DNA of 64,000 nt, from contig NZ_JAGINQ010000001.1 in assembly GCF_017876165.1 (NCBI RefSeq), positions 1 through 64,000 of the forward strand, in the 5' to 3' direction. Both the position numbers and the translations under genes were made by a program. The notes under the pieces are model-generated. The model was given only the letters and a program-made list of their open reading frames with translations, searched no databases and was not told the origin of the DNA. This stretch comes from Azospirillum soli. GTDB taxonomy: Bacteria > Pseudomonadota > Alphaproteobacteria > Azospirillales > Azospirillaceae. Shown piece after piece: positions 1 to 8,530 of this stretch. How positions within the stretch are numbered: the first letter of the stretch is position 1; each line of letters starts with the position of its first letter.

Positions 1-113
1 CCGATCAGCGCGTGGATGGTGCCGCGGCGGACCTGGAGGTTCACCTCCTTCACCGCGATGAAGCCCTTGAACTCCTTCGAGAGTCCACGCGCTTCCAGGA
101 TCGTGTGGTCCAT
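1..113 (-). CDS. ABC transporter ATP-binding protein, LivG-like (N-terminal end only)
   Basis: The first 37 residues are visible (MDHTILEARGLSKEFKGFIA...); the gene runs off the left edge. The pattern of a short beta strand, GLSKEFKG, AVKEVNLQVRRG and HALIG, just before the expected Walker A, is typical of ATPases of branched-chain amino-acid (HAAT) transporters. It follows the substrate-binding protein gene on the same strand, with about 200 bp between them, so it is probably part of the same uptake system. The ATP-binding motifs lie outside the window, so the family call rests on the N-terminus and the neighbour. Confidence 0.7.
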   Translation of the reverse strand, partial: MDHTILEARGLSKEFKGFIAVKEVNLQVRRGTIHALI

Positions 114-316
114 GGTCGTGATCCTATTTTAATACTCCCGGGCGGGCCGATCCGGCGCCGACGATGGCGTGTTGGAGGCGCTGATCGTCGCGCGCCGAAG
201 GGGCAGCCGCCTCGGGAGGCAGCATCCGGTTGCCCGATCGCCATGCACCGGGCTCGTGCGTTGCCGGCGCCCGCGCAGAGGGAGGGTGGAAGGGGAGCGC
301 GTCCGCTCCCCAGCCA

Positions 317-1519
317 TCACTTCACGAGAGGGCAGCCGCTGTCCTTCGGATCGATGTACGCTTGGTCGCCCGGAATGGTCTTGAGGATCTTGAAATAATC
401 CCAAGCCGCCTTCGAATCGCCAGGCGCTTTCACCTGCGCTAGATACATATCGTCGAAGACGCGACCATTCTCGGCGATTTTCGCGTTTTTCATCATCATG
501 TCAACGACGGGTATGCCGCGCATCTTGACTGCCACCTTGTCGGCATCGTCAGTGCCGACATCTTGCACGGCTTTCAAATAATGTTTGACAGCCGAGTACA
601 CGCCCGCTTGGTTCATTGACGGCTTGCGCCCGGTTCGTTCTTCGAACTTCTTCGACCAGGCGCGGGTTTCGTCATTCATGTCCCAGTAGAAGGAGTTCGC
701 CAGCATCAGACCCCGCGCGATATCGAGACCCAGCGCGTGGATGTCGTTGATGTTCAGGAGCAGGCCCGCCATGGTCTGCCCACCCTGAGGAAGGCCGAAC
801 TCGGCGGCCTGCTTGACAGCGTTGATGGTGTCACCACCCGCGTTGGCGAAAGCCACCACCTCCGCGCCCGACGCCTGCGCCTGCAGCAGGAAGGATGAAA
901 AGTCGGAGGCGCCCAACGGATGGCGCACGCTGCCCTTGATGGTGCCGCCGAGCTGCTTGACGGTGTTGGCGGCTTCGGCTTCCAACGAATGGCCGAAGGC
1001 ATAGTCGGCGGTGATGAAATACCAGCTCTTCTTGCCCTGCTCAACCAGCGCGCGCGCGGTGGCGGCGGCCACAGCGTGATTGTCCCAGGTCCAGTGGAAG
1101 CCGTACGGGCTGCACTCCTTGCCCGTCAGATCGGTCGAACCTGGACCGGACATCAGGAAGATGCGCTTCTTGTCCCGCGTGATGCCCTGGACGGCCAGCG
1201 CGGCCGCCGAGTTCGGCACGTCGGCGACGACGTCGACCTTTTCGGTGTCGATCCACTGGCGCGCCAGGTTGGCCGCGATGTCCGCCTTGTTCTGGTGGTC
1301 GCCGACGATGATCTCGACCTTGGTGCCGTTGATGGCGTTGCCGAACTCCTCGGCGGCCATCCGCGCGGCGACCGCGGAGCCCTCGCCGTTGATGTCGGCG
1401 TAGATGCCGGACCGGTCAGACAGCATGCCGATCTTGATGACGTTGTCCGACATCTGCGCCTGGGCCGTGCCGGATGCCAGGGCGGCGTAGGCGGCGCTGG
1501 CGAGAAGGATGTTGCGCAT
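317..1519 (-). CDS. Branched-chain amino-acid-type ABC transporter substrate-binding protein
   Basis: This 400-aa periplasmic protein has an N-terminal signal peptide (MRNILLASAAYAALASGTAQA, cleavage about residue 21). It is followed by the Peripla_BP_6/LivK-type fold start (IKIGMLSDRSGIYAD) and a body of the usual family length. Features such as GDHQNKAD, the long middle lobe, and a C-terminal 'DPKDSGCPLVK' are typical of amide/urea/carboxylate-binding HAAT proteins. It sits downstream of the BKACE and SDR genes and upstream of a LivG-like ATPase, so it probably imports the compound degraded by the operon. The ligand cannot be read from the sequence. Confidence 0.9.
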   Translation of the reverse strand: MRNILLASAAYAALASGTAQAQMSDNVIKIGMLSDRSGIYADINGEGSAVAARMAAEEFGNAINGTKVEIIVGDHQNKADIAANLARQWIDTEKVDVVADVPNSAAALAVQGITRDKKRIFLMSGPGSTDLTGKECSPYGFHWTWDNHAVAAATARALVEQGKKSWYFITADYAFGHSLEAEAANTVKQLGGTIKGSVRHPLGASDFSSFLLQAQASGAEVVAFANAGGDTINAVKQAAEFGLPQGGQTMAGLLLNINDIHALGLDIARGLMLANSFYWDMNDETRAWSKKFEERTGRKPSMNQAGVYSAVKHYLKAVQDVGTDDADKVAVKMRGIPVVDMMMKNAKIAENGRVFDDMYLAQVKAPGDSKAAWDYFKILKTIPGDQAYIDPKDSGCPLVK

Positions 1520-1617
1520 GTTTCACTCCCTACAGTGGCTATTTTTGATGGTTGGGAACGCCGCTTCCAGCGCCGCTGCAGCCAGCGAGGCGCCTCGGCC
1601 TGACGCCGATTGCAGGA

Positions 1618-2397
1618 TCAATGAGTTGTGTATCCACCGTCCACGGGGATAGCGGCGCCGGTGATCGATGCGGCGGCATCGGAGCATAGGAAGGCGATGG
1701 TGGCCGCTACCTCGTCAGGAGGCACCAGCCGACCGGTCGGCATCTTGTCGAGGAACACCGCCTTGAGCACCCGCTCCTCCGGCAAGCCGGTAACCTGCGC
1801 CTGCTGAGCGATCTGCTTCTCGATGATGGGGGTCAACACCGTGCCGGGGCACACCGCGTTGCAAGTGATGCCGTGCTCGGCGACCTCGATCGCCACGGCC
1901 TTGGTCAGACCGATGACGCCGTGCTTGGCGGCGACGTAGGCCGGCTTGTGCGGGGCTCCCACCATTCCGAGGACCGACGCCGTGTTGACGATGCGCCCCC
2001 AGCGCCGCTCCCGCATCGCGGGGAGCGCCGCCTTGATGGTATGAAAGGCGGCGCTGAGGTTGACCGCGAGCACCAGGTCCCACTTGTCCTCGGGGAACTC
2101 GTGCAACGCCGCCACGTGCTGCACCCCGGCGTTGTTCACCACGATGTCGATCGGGCCCAACACGTCGGCCGCCTCCGCCATCATGGCGCGAGCTTCGTCC
2201 GGCCGGCTCAGGTCGGCCCCCGAATAGACGATCGTCGTGCCGCTCTGCGCCGCGATCTCGGCGCACAGCCGGTCGATTTCCGCGCGGTCGCCGAAGCCGT
2301 TGAGCATCACATGACAGCCACGGCTGGCGAGTTCGCGGGCGGTCGCCAGACCGATGCCGGTGGTGGAACCGGTGACGACGGCGTTTCTGTTTCGCAT
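1618..2397 (-). CDS. 3-hydroxybutyrate dehydrogenase-like SDR
   Basis: A 259-aa classical short-chain dehydrogenase. The NAD-binding motif TGSTTGIG is at residues 9-16, NNAG follows, and the catalytic Ser (NTASVLG), Tyr and Lys (YVAAKHG) are present. NNAGVQHVA, NLSAAFH and the C-terminal ITGAAIPVDGGY closely resemble D-3-hydroxybutyrate dehydrogenases, which interconvert acetoacetate and 3-hydroxybutyrate. The start at MRNRNAVVTG gives family length; an upstream ATG adds nine residues. Acetoacetate is the usual product of the BKACE encoded just upstream, so the two steps fit together. The true substrate could still differ. Confidence 0.82.
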   Translation of the reverse strand: MRNRNAVVTGSTTGIGLATARELASRGCHVMLNGFGDRAEIDRLCAEIAAQSGTTIVYSGADLSRPDEARAMMAEAADVLGPIDIVVNNAGVQHVAALHEFPEDKWDLVLAVNLSAAFHTIKAALPAMRERRWGRIVNTASVLGMVGAPHKPAYVAAKHGVIGLTKAVAIEVAEHGITCNAVCPGTVLTPIIEKQIAQQAQVTGLPEERVLKAVFLDKMPTGRLVPPDEVAATIAFLCSDAAASITGAAIPVDGGYTTH

Positions 2398-2441
2398 CTC
2401 TCTTCCCTTCAAAACTCTTGTCATGTCGGGCGGCGTGCGGC

Positions 2442-3380
2442 TCAGAACGCCACCTGGTCGGCGCCCTTGAGGCCGAGCCTGGCGCGCGCCTCGGCGGGGG
2501 TGGCGACCTCAAGCGACAACTCCTCAAGGATCCGGCGGATCTTCGCGACCTGCTCCGCGCTGTTCTGCGCCAGCCGGCCCTTGCTGAGATACAGGCTGTC
2601 CTCAAGCCCGACCCGGACGTTGCCCCCCATGACGGCGGCCATGGTCGTGAACGGTATCTGGTGACGGCCGGCCGCCAGCACCGACCATTCGTAATCGTTC
2701 CCGAACAGACGGTCGGCGGTCTCGCGCATGAAGACGAGGTTCCGCTGCTCCGCGCCGATGCCTCCGAGGATGCCGAAGATCGTCTGGACGAAGAAGGGTG
2801 GCTTCACCAGCCCCCGATCGACGAAGTGCGCAAGGTTGTACAGGTGTCCGACGTCGTAGCACTCGAATTCGAAGCGTGTGCCGCAGCCCTCGCCCAGATG
2901 CTCGAGAATGTACGCGATGTCACGGAAGGTGTTGCGGAAGATGAAGTCGTCCGTGCTGCGCAGATAAGGCTCTTCCCAATCGTGCTTCCAGTTCTTGTAA
3001 CGCTCGGCCAGAGGGAAAATGCCGAAGTTCATCGAGCCCATGTTGAGGGAGCACATCTCCGGCTGGGCCTGAAGAGGCGCGGCAAGGCGTTCCTGCACCG
3101 TCATGTTGAGCGAACCGCCGGTGGTGATGTTGAGCACCGCGTCGGTGGACTGCTTGAGGCGCGGCAGGAACTGCATGAACACCGCCGGATCCGGCGTCGG
3201 TTGCCCGGTTTGGGGATCGCGGGCGTGCAGATGCAGAATAGCCGCTCCGGCGTCGGCGGCGCCGACCCCCTGCTCGACGATCTCATCCGGCGTCACCGGC
3301 AACGCGTCCGACATAGTCGGGGTGTGGATCGAACCCGTCAGCGCGCAGCTGATGATGACCTTCTTCTGTGATGCGGCCAT
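2442..3380 (-). CDS. BKACE family beta-keto acid cleavage enzyme (DUF849)
   Basis: A 312-aa protein of the 3-keto-5-aminohexanoate cleavage (Kce/BKACE) family. These zinc enzymes condense a beta-keto acid with acetyl-CoA, releasing acetoacetate and a new CoA ester. The N-terminus KKVIISCALTGSIHTP and the metal-binding ILHLHARDPQTG (HxH) are diagnostic; GGSLNMT and MCSLNMGSMNFG are further family blocks. The start at MAASQKK was chosen because the upstream extension is arginine-rich and not conserved. It lies between a hydroxyacyl-CoA dehydrogenase-like gene (78 bp upstream) and a 3-hydroxybutyrate dehydrogenase-like gene. The context suggests oxidation of a 3-hydroxy acid followed by cleavage; as in carnitine catabolism, the exact keto acid is unknown. 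Confidence 0.9.
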   Translation of the reverse strand: MAASQKKVIISCALTGSIHTPTMSDALPVTPDEIVEQGVGAADAGAAILHLHARDPQTGQPTPDPAVFMQFLPRLKQSTDAVLNITTGGSLNMTVQERLAAPLQAQPEMCSLNMGSMNFGIFPLAERYKNWKHDWEEPYLRSTDDFIFRNTFRDIAYILEHLGEGCGTRFEFECYDVGHLYNLAHFVDRGLVKPPFFVQTIFGILGGIGAEQRNLVFMRETADRLFGNDYEWSVLAAGRHQIPFTTMAAVMGGNVRVGLEDSLYLSKGRLAQNSAEQVAKIRRILEELSLEVATPAEARARLGLKGADQVAF

Positions 3381-3457
3381 GGGAAGCTTTCCTATGTGTG
3401 TCCGGCCGAAGGGCCGCGAAAGAGTGAAAATCCAGCGCCGTCGTGGCGTTCGCGCCA

Positions 3458-4369
3458 TCACTCGCGCTCATGGCTATCCAACCGTTGGAGGTGGGTCGCC
3501 AAGCGGGTGTGGACCTCGGCCTGCTGCGCCTCCGTCCAGGTTCGGAAGCCGGCTCCGGATTTCATGCCGAGCCGCCCGGACGCAACGAGTTCGCGCAGCA
3601 AGGGCAACGGTCCGGGCGTGCGATCGAGGTCCTGCAGGACGTGCTCGTGCACCGCGAGGGTCAAGTCGGTACCGACAAGGTCGGCGTTTTCCAGCGGCCC
3701 CAAAACGGCAAGGCGCCGGCCGAAGCTGGCCTTGACCACGGCGTCGACCGTTTCGGCGTCGCACACGCCGTTCTGGACGAGGGCGATCGCTTCGCGCCAG
3801 AGCGCATGCTGCAGACGATTGCCGATGAAGCCGGGGACGTCCTTGCGGACATGCACCGGCATCTTGCCAATCGAGGTCAGCAGATCGATCATCGCGGTGA
3901 TCGCCGCATCGTCGGTGTCGGCGGTCTGGATGACCTCGACGAGCGGGATCTGATAGGGTGGGTTCCACCAGTGGGTGCCCATGGCGCGGCTTTTGTCCCG
4001 AAGCGGCTCCATGATCCGGGTGATCGGGATCACCGACGTGTTGCTCGCCAGAAGCGCATGGGGCGGCGCCGCGGCCTCGATCGCCACTAAAATCCGCTGC
4101 TTGAGGCCCAGGTCCTCAGGGACCGCTTCGATGACGACGTCCGCGTGCCCGACGGCGTCCTCGAGGGTGTCGCAGGGCCGAATCCGATCCGCAGCGGTGC
4201 CATCCAGTCCCAGCTCTTGGAGATTGCGGCGAACAAGATCGACGATTTTGGCCCGGCGGTCGGGATCGGGCTCCTGGATGTCGACGCGGTGACCAGCGAC
4301 GGCGAAGGCCTGCGCGATTCCGTGCCCCATAAGCCCGGCACCAACGATTCCGATATGCTGGTGTGTCAT
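3458..4369 (-). CDS. 3-hydroxyacyl-CoA dehydrogenase family NAD-dependent oxidoreductase
   Basis: A 303-aa protein with the Rossmann motif GIVGAGLMGHGIAQAFA near the start, an acidic residue for the NAD ribose (EPD), SNTS, the GTHWWNPP block containing the catalytic His, and the C-terminal helical domain (VPGFIGNRLQ). Family members include 3-hydroxybutyryl-CoA, L-carnitine and L-gulonate dehydrogenases. The adjacent BKACE argues for a free 3-hydroxy acid substrate, as in the carnitine dehydrogenase/CdhC pairing of pseudomonads, but this is an inference. It is the first gene of the sigma-54 operon. The ATG at 4369 was chosen because the nucleotide-binding motif then begins within seven residues. 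Confidence 0.85.
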   Translation of the reverse strand: MTHQHIGIVGAGLMGHGIAQAFAVAGHRVDIQEPDPDRRAKIVDLVRRNLQELGLDGTAADRIRPCDTLEDAVGHADVVIEAVPEDLGLKQRILVAIEAAAPPHALLASNTSVIPITRIMEPLRDKSRAMGTHWWNPPYQIPLVEVIQTADTDDAAITAMIDLLTSIGKMPVHVRKDVPGFIGNRLQHALWREAIALVQNGVCDAETVDAVVKASFGRRLAVLGPLENADLVGTDLTLAVHEHVLQDLDRTPGPLPLLRELVASGRLGMKSGAGFRTWTEAQQAEVHTRLATHLQRLDSHERE

Positions 4370-4491
4370 GCCTTGTGTTTTCCCCCTTTGCCTGAACGGA
4401 TGCCGCCACGAGGAGCCGTCGTTGCCGCGCCACCGCACCGAAGGCCGTCCCGCCGATTGTTCGCGGCGCCCGCGTTTTTGAGCGTTAAAAA

Positions 4492-4506
4492 GCAAAGAGC
4501 GTGCCA
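4492..4506 (-). promoter_or_regulatory. Sigma-54 (RpoN) promoter of the catabolic operon
   Basis: Read on the minus strand, this is TGGCAC-GCTCT-TTGC, a perfect match to the -24/-12 sigma-54 consensus (TGGCAC, 5 bp, TTGC). It lies about 123 bp upstream of the dehydrogenase start codon at 4369. The divergent gene at 4700 encodes a sigma-54 activator, which supports the call. Confidence 0.88.
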
Positions 4507-4633
4507 GTAGCAAAGATATAGATATTACAAAGGCTTAATCTGATTGGGCAGATGGGCGGCGAGAGGATGGTTTGCGATTCCGGACATCGCATCACGACGT
4601 ATGGCGCACCGCCCAGCGAATCAGCGCTTTACC

Positions 4634-4654
4634 GTGTGCCAATTTTTGACACAC
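4634..4654. promoter_or_regulatory. Candidate activator-binding dyad
   Basis: GTGTGCCA and TGACACAC flank a 5-bp AT spacer and form an 8-bp inverted repeat with one mismatch. It is about 140 bp upstream of the sigma-54 promoter and just before the activator gene. This is the position expected for an enhancer-type upstream activating sequence that may also autoregulate the activator. The assignment is by position and symmetry only. Confidence 0.5.
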
Positions 4655-4699
4655 AGTGTTCAGAATATTGACAAGGCACGAGGCGATAGGAGGCGGGCT

Positions 4700-6127
4700 A
4701 TGCCCACGGGACGGGACGAGCACTTTGCCGCGGCGCGCGCGCTGATGGTGATGATCGACGAAATGATCGATGGCGCCATTTTGGTTGACAAGGATGCGCG
4801 CATCGTTTGGTCCAATGATAAGCACGTCTGGTTCGATGACAAGCGGATGGCGTTGCTGGGAATCCGGTCGTTGGCCGACGTGGTGGGGGAGCCCGTCGAA
4901 CGTCTCATCCCGCACAGCCAGATGCGCGAAGTGGTGGAAACCGGCCGCTCTATGCCGCTGGACATCATGCGCTATGGGGAGCACACGTTGCTGGTCAGTC
5001 GCCTGCCCCTGCGGGATGAGCGGGGAGAGATCATTGGCGCCATCGCCTTCGCCCTGAAAAACAGCCTCACGTATCTCCGGCCCATCGCTGACCGTTTCAA
5101 TAAATTGCAGTCGCGTCTCGCACGCATGGAGCAAGAGCTCGCCGCTAGCCGGGCGTCGAAATACACGGTCGAGAACCTGATCGGCTTCAGCCCGGCGATG
5201 CTCCAGGTGAAACGGCTGGTGCACAAGGCGGGCCAGATCAATTCGGCGGTGCTGCTGTTGGGGGAGACAGGGACCGGCAAGGAACTGGTGGCGCACGCGA
5301 TTCACGCGGCCTCGGATCGGGTCGATCGCCCCTTTGTTGGCCTCAACGTTGCGGCCATTCCCGAAAATCTACTGGAGGCAGAGTTCTTTGGCGTCGCGCC
5401 GGGCGCATACACCGGCGCCAGCCGCCAGCCGCGCCCCGGAAAGTTTCAGCTCGCACACGGCGGCACGCTGTTCCTTGACGAAATCGGCGACATGCCGCTG
5501 CCGCTTCAGGCCAAACTGCTGCGCGTGTTGCAGGAGCGCGAGGTCGAGCCGCTCGGGTCCAATCAGGTCATCAAGGTCGACGTCCGCGTCATCGCGGCGA
5601 CCAGCCGGCCTCTGCCGGACATGGTGCGGAGCGGCGCGTTTCGATCGGACCTTTACTACCGCCTCAACGTCTTCCCGATTCAACTGCCGGCGCTCCGCGA
5701 GCGTAAGGAGGATCTGGAGATCCTCGCTTCCCGGTTTTCGGAACGGATGGCCGTAAGCCTCGATCAGCCGATGCGCGATCTCACACCCTCCGCGCAGGAT
5801 GTGCTGCGCGGGTACGATTGGCCTGGCAACGTTCGTGAACTGGCCAACGTCATCGAGCAGGTCTATGTTCGCACCGAAGGGGAGCGCATTCTGGCTGAGG
5901 ACTTCGCGGACGTCCTTCCGAGGGCCGCCGTCGATCGCCCCGCTTCGCCGACCAGAAAGCGTCCGCTTGCCGAAGCCATGGATGAGCTGGAGCGATCACT
6001 CATCCTGGCCGCGCTCGAGGAGGCGAAGGGCAACAAGCTCGAAGCCGCACGCAGCCTTGGCCTGTCGCGTACCAACCTTTATGCGAAATTGCGCAAACAT
6101 GGCATCACCTCAGAATCGGAAGGGTGA
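4700..6127 (+). CDS. Sigma-54-dependent transcriptional activator (PAS-AAA-Fis)
   Basis: A 475-aa enhancer-binding protein. An N-terminal PAS-like sensor (about residues 10-130, MIDEMIDGAILVDKDARIVW) is followed by a short coiled linker. The AAA+ domain has Walker A GETGTGKE (188-195), loop motif GAYTGA (235-240, a GAFTGA variant) and Walker B TLFLDEIGDM. The C-terminal Fis-type helix-turn-helix (AARSLGLSRTNLYAKLRKHG) is intact. The ATG at 4700 is preceded by an AGGAGG ribosome-binding site at 4690-4695. It is divergent from the catabolic operon that carries a sigma-54 promoter, so it is the probable activator, with the ligand sensed by the PAS domain. Confidence 0.92.
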   Translation: MPTGRDEHFAAARALMVMIDEMIDGAILVDKDARIVWSNDKHVWFDDKRMALLGIRSLADVVGEPVERLIPHSQMREVVETGRSMPLDIMRYGEHTLLVSRLPLRDERGEIIGAIAFALKNSLTYLRPIADRFNKLQSRLARMEQELAASRASKYTVENLIGFSPAMLQVKRLVHKAGQINSAVLLLGETGTGKELVAHAIHAASDRVDRPFVGLNVAAIPENLLEAEFFGVAPGAYTGASRQPRPGKFQLAHGGTLFLDEIGDMPLPLQAKLLRVLQEREVEPLGSNQVIKVDVRVIAATSRPLPDMVRSGAFRSDLYYRLNVFPIQLPALRERKEDLEILASRFSERMAVSLDQPMRDLTPSAQDVLRGYDWPGNVRELANVIEQVYVRTEGERILAEDFADVLPRAAVDRPASPTRKRPLAEAMDELERSLILAALEEAKGNKLEAARSLGLSRTNLYAKLRKHGITSESEG

Positions 6128-6385
6128 TCCGAGCATCCACTTTGTCGAATTGCGACATCCGACGCGGTGGTATGCTCGGGTTTGAGGCCGGTGAAAGTCA
6201 GGCCGGCATGGCTGGGCGAGTCAACGCATGCGTTGCAATGCACATCCGAATTCTGGGTGCGCGTGCTTGTCGCCATTTGAATGACCGGTTCTGGCGCACC
6301 TCTGCCTGTGGGCCGGCACCTCCACCGATCCTCAATGGTTCCATCTGATGGTAGTGGACTCTGCCTCGCCAATCCGGAGAGGCAC

Positions 6386-7027
6386 ATGTTCACCAGGAGA
6401 CCAAGGATGAGCCAACATACTCCGGTTGGTCGGGTCCCGTGGAACAAAGGCCGTCTGATCGGACCGAAACCTCCACTCAAGCCGAAGCATGTCTGGGGAA
6501 TCCGCATTCGCCTTCAACTGGCGGACGCGACACGCGACCTCGCGATGTTCGATCTGGCCATCGACAGCAAGCTGCGTGGGTGCGATCTCGCCCGTCTCAA
6601 GATCGGCGATGTCGCCCTGAACGGCTCGGTGCGCTCCCGCGCGACCGTGGTGCAGCAGAAGACGGGTCATCCGGTCCAGTTCGAGATCACCGAGCAGACC
6701 CGGGAGTCGGTCGGCCGATGGGTTCGGCTGAGGAGCGGCCGCAGCACCGATTACCTGTTCCCGAGCCGTGTGCGGCCGGATCGACCGATCTCGACGCGTC
6801 AATATGCCCGGCTGGTCGATCGCTGGGTCGGTGAGATCGATCTCGACCCAGCGACCTACGGGACGCATTCCATGCGCCGAACGAAGGCGACCCTGATCTA
6901 CCGGCGAACCGGCAATCTGCGCGCTATCCAGCTCCTGCTCGGTCACACCAAGCTGGAGAGCACGGTCCGCTATCTGGGGATTGAGCTCGCGGATGCTCTG
7001 GCACTGGCCGAACAGGCCGAAATTTGA
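6386..7027 (+). CDS. Short tyrosine recombinase/integrase
   Basis: A 213-aa protein that is almost entirely a tyrosine-recombinase catalytic domain. The active-site set is readable: Arg in KLRGCDLARL, Lys in QQKTGHP, His-x-x-Arg in HSMRR, His in LLLGHTKL and the nucleophilic Tyr in TVRYLG. The usual N-terminal core-binding (SAM-like) domain is very short. Two starts are possible: 6386 with a GGAGAGG-like site, or 6407 with AGGAG. It lies at the left edge of a region full of insertion-sequence debris and defence genes, so it may be a relic of element integration. Whether it is still active is unknown. Confidence 0.85.
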   Translation: MFTRRPRMSQHTPVGRVPWNKGRLIGPKPPLKPKHVWGIRIRLQLADATRDLAMFDLAIDSKLRGCDLARLKIGDVALNGSVRSRATVVQQKTGHPVQFEITEQTRESVGRWVRLRSGRSTDYLFPSRVRPDRPISTRQYARLVDRWVGEIDLDPATYGTHSMRRTKATLIYRRTGNLRAIQLLLGHTKLESTVRYLGIELADALALAEQAEI

Positions 7028-7087
7028 AGAGCAATGGGGGAGGCCCCCCTCGGTAATTAGGGCACTTCCCGGCTCAGCTCGTCGGAC

Positions 7088-7720
7088 GTGCGGGGTGGCA
7101 CGGAGCTGGTCCTGGTGAAGGATGACCCCGAAGTGCGGGCTGCCACCATTGCGCTTGTGCGGTCGCTCGGCTACGGGACCATCGACGCGGGCAAACGCCG
7201 AGGCGGCCCTTGCGCTGCTGGACAGCGGGGCCAAGGTGGACCTGCTCTTCACCGACGTGGTGATGCCAGGTACGATCAACACCCGCGACGTCGCCCGCCA
7301 GGATCAGGACTTCTGCCCGGGGCTGCACATCCCCGACGGGCTGATGCCTCGGCCGGCCGCCCGGCACACGGTCCTGCTGGTCGAGGACGATGCCTTGGTT
7401 CGGCTTACGACGGTTGAAATGCTTAAGGAGCTTGGTCACGAGGTGATGAAAGCCGATGACGCAGCCGGAGCCCTCGCCATCCTGGAGGCGGAAAAGATCA
7501 CCGTGCTGGTCACTGACGTCGGACTGCCGGGAATGTCGGGAAGCGCTTTGTCCACGCTTTGGCCACGGAAGCCGATCGTCGTGCGCCTGGAATCGCGGTG
7601 GTGATGGCGATGGGATACGCGAGCTTCTTTCATCCGGGGGCCGCTACACTGTCCAAGCCTTACAACAAGGACGGGCTTGCCCGCGCCATCGCTGAGGCGG
7701 TTACGCAGGCGCAGGCATCC
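7088..7720 (+). pseudogene. Broken tandem response-regulator receiver (REC) gene
   Basis: Two receiver-domain fragments are spread over different frames. The first shows LVLVKDDPEVRAATIALVRSLGYG, then a shift, then LLFTDVVMPG. The second shows TVLLVEDDALVRLTTVEMLKELGHEV, then VLVTDVGLPGMSG, then another shift near 7550, and continues with TEADRRAPGIAVVMAMGY and LSKPYNKDGLARAIAEA. The pieces match the ends of hybrid histidine kinases carrying double REC domains, but no kinase part remains. It is almost certainly non-functional. Confidence 0.78.
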
Positions 7721-8506
7721 ACGGCCAAGAGTGATGGGACCGGCAGCCCTGCAGTCCACTGCCCCCCGGATAGTTCAGCCAGGTTCCGGCGCAGACACTG
7801 TTGGCGAATTGCGGGTCAGGCGAAGCGGGGTTGGAGAGCGGCGAAGGCCGAGATCCTCGTCTTGGCCAGCGGACGCTCGGTGATCCAGGCGTCGAGCCGC
7901 ACAAGGTTGAGGGCGGCCACGGTGAGGATGTGCTGGAGGCGCGTCTTGGAGACGCCGATGCAGCGGCAGACCCGCAGGCCGGTAAGCCGTAGTCCCTGTG
8001 TCAGCGTGTTTTCCACCCCGGCACGCCGGTCATAGCGCCGCTTCCACGCCTCCGTGCTCTGCTGGCGGCGCACCTCCTGCAGAACCTCATGCTACTCGCG
8101 CGGGCGCACCGTTATCATGCGCCGGCCGACCACAGCCGAGCGCTTGCACAGGGCTTTGCTGGGGCAGGCTCCGCAGTCCTCGCGGGCAAAGGAGATATTG
8201 AAGCGGGCATTGCCCCATGCATCCCGGCCCACCGTCCAGCTCACGCTCGTCTGCCCCTGCGGGCAGGTCGCCGTGCGCGTCTCCCAGTCGAGCCGGAAAG
8301 CGGCGGTGTCATAGCCCCGCGCGGCCTTGGCCTGCCATCTGGTGTCGGGCCGCATCGGCCCAAGCAGCTCAATCCCAAGCTCGGCTTGGCTGGCGATCAT
8401 CAGGCCGGCATCGACATAGCCGGAATCCACGATGTGGGTGGCCGGGAGCAGCCCGTTGACCGCGAGCGCACGGTGGATCGACGCAGTCACTTGCAAGTCC
8501 TGCACC

Positions 8507-8514
8507 GGCGCTGG
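8507..8514. repeat. IS66 target-site duplication, left copy
   Basis: GGCGCTGG immediately abuts the left inverted repeat and is repeated exactly at 10665-10672. An 8-bp duplication is the hallmark of IS66-family insertion. Confidence 0.92.
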
Positions 8515-8530
8515 GTAAGCGTCCGCCGAG

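Noticed and set aside
6128..6385. Search for an attachment site (duplicate of the tRNA-Pro 3' end) beside the integrase
   Set aside because: No stretch resembling the tRNA T arm and acceptor was found; only an unrelated palindrome, CAACGCATGCGTTG (6222-6235), of unclear meaning.
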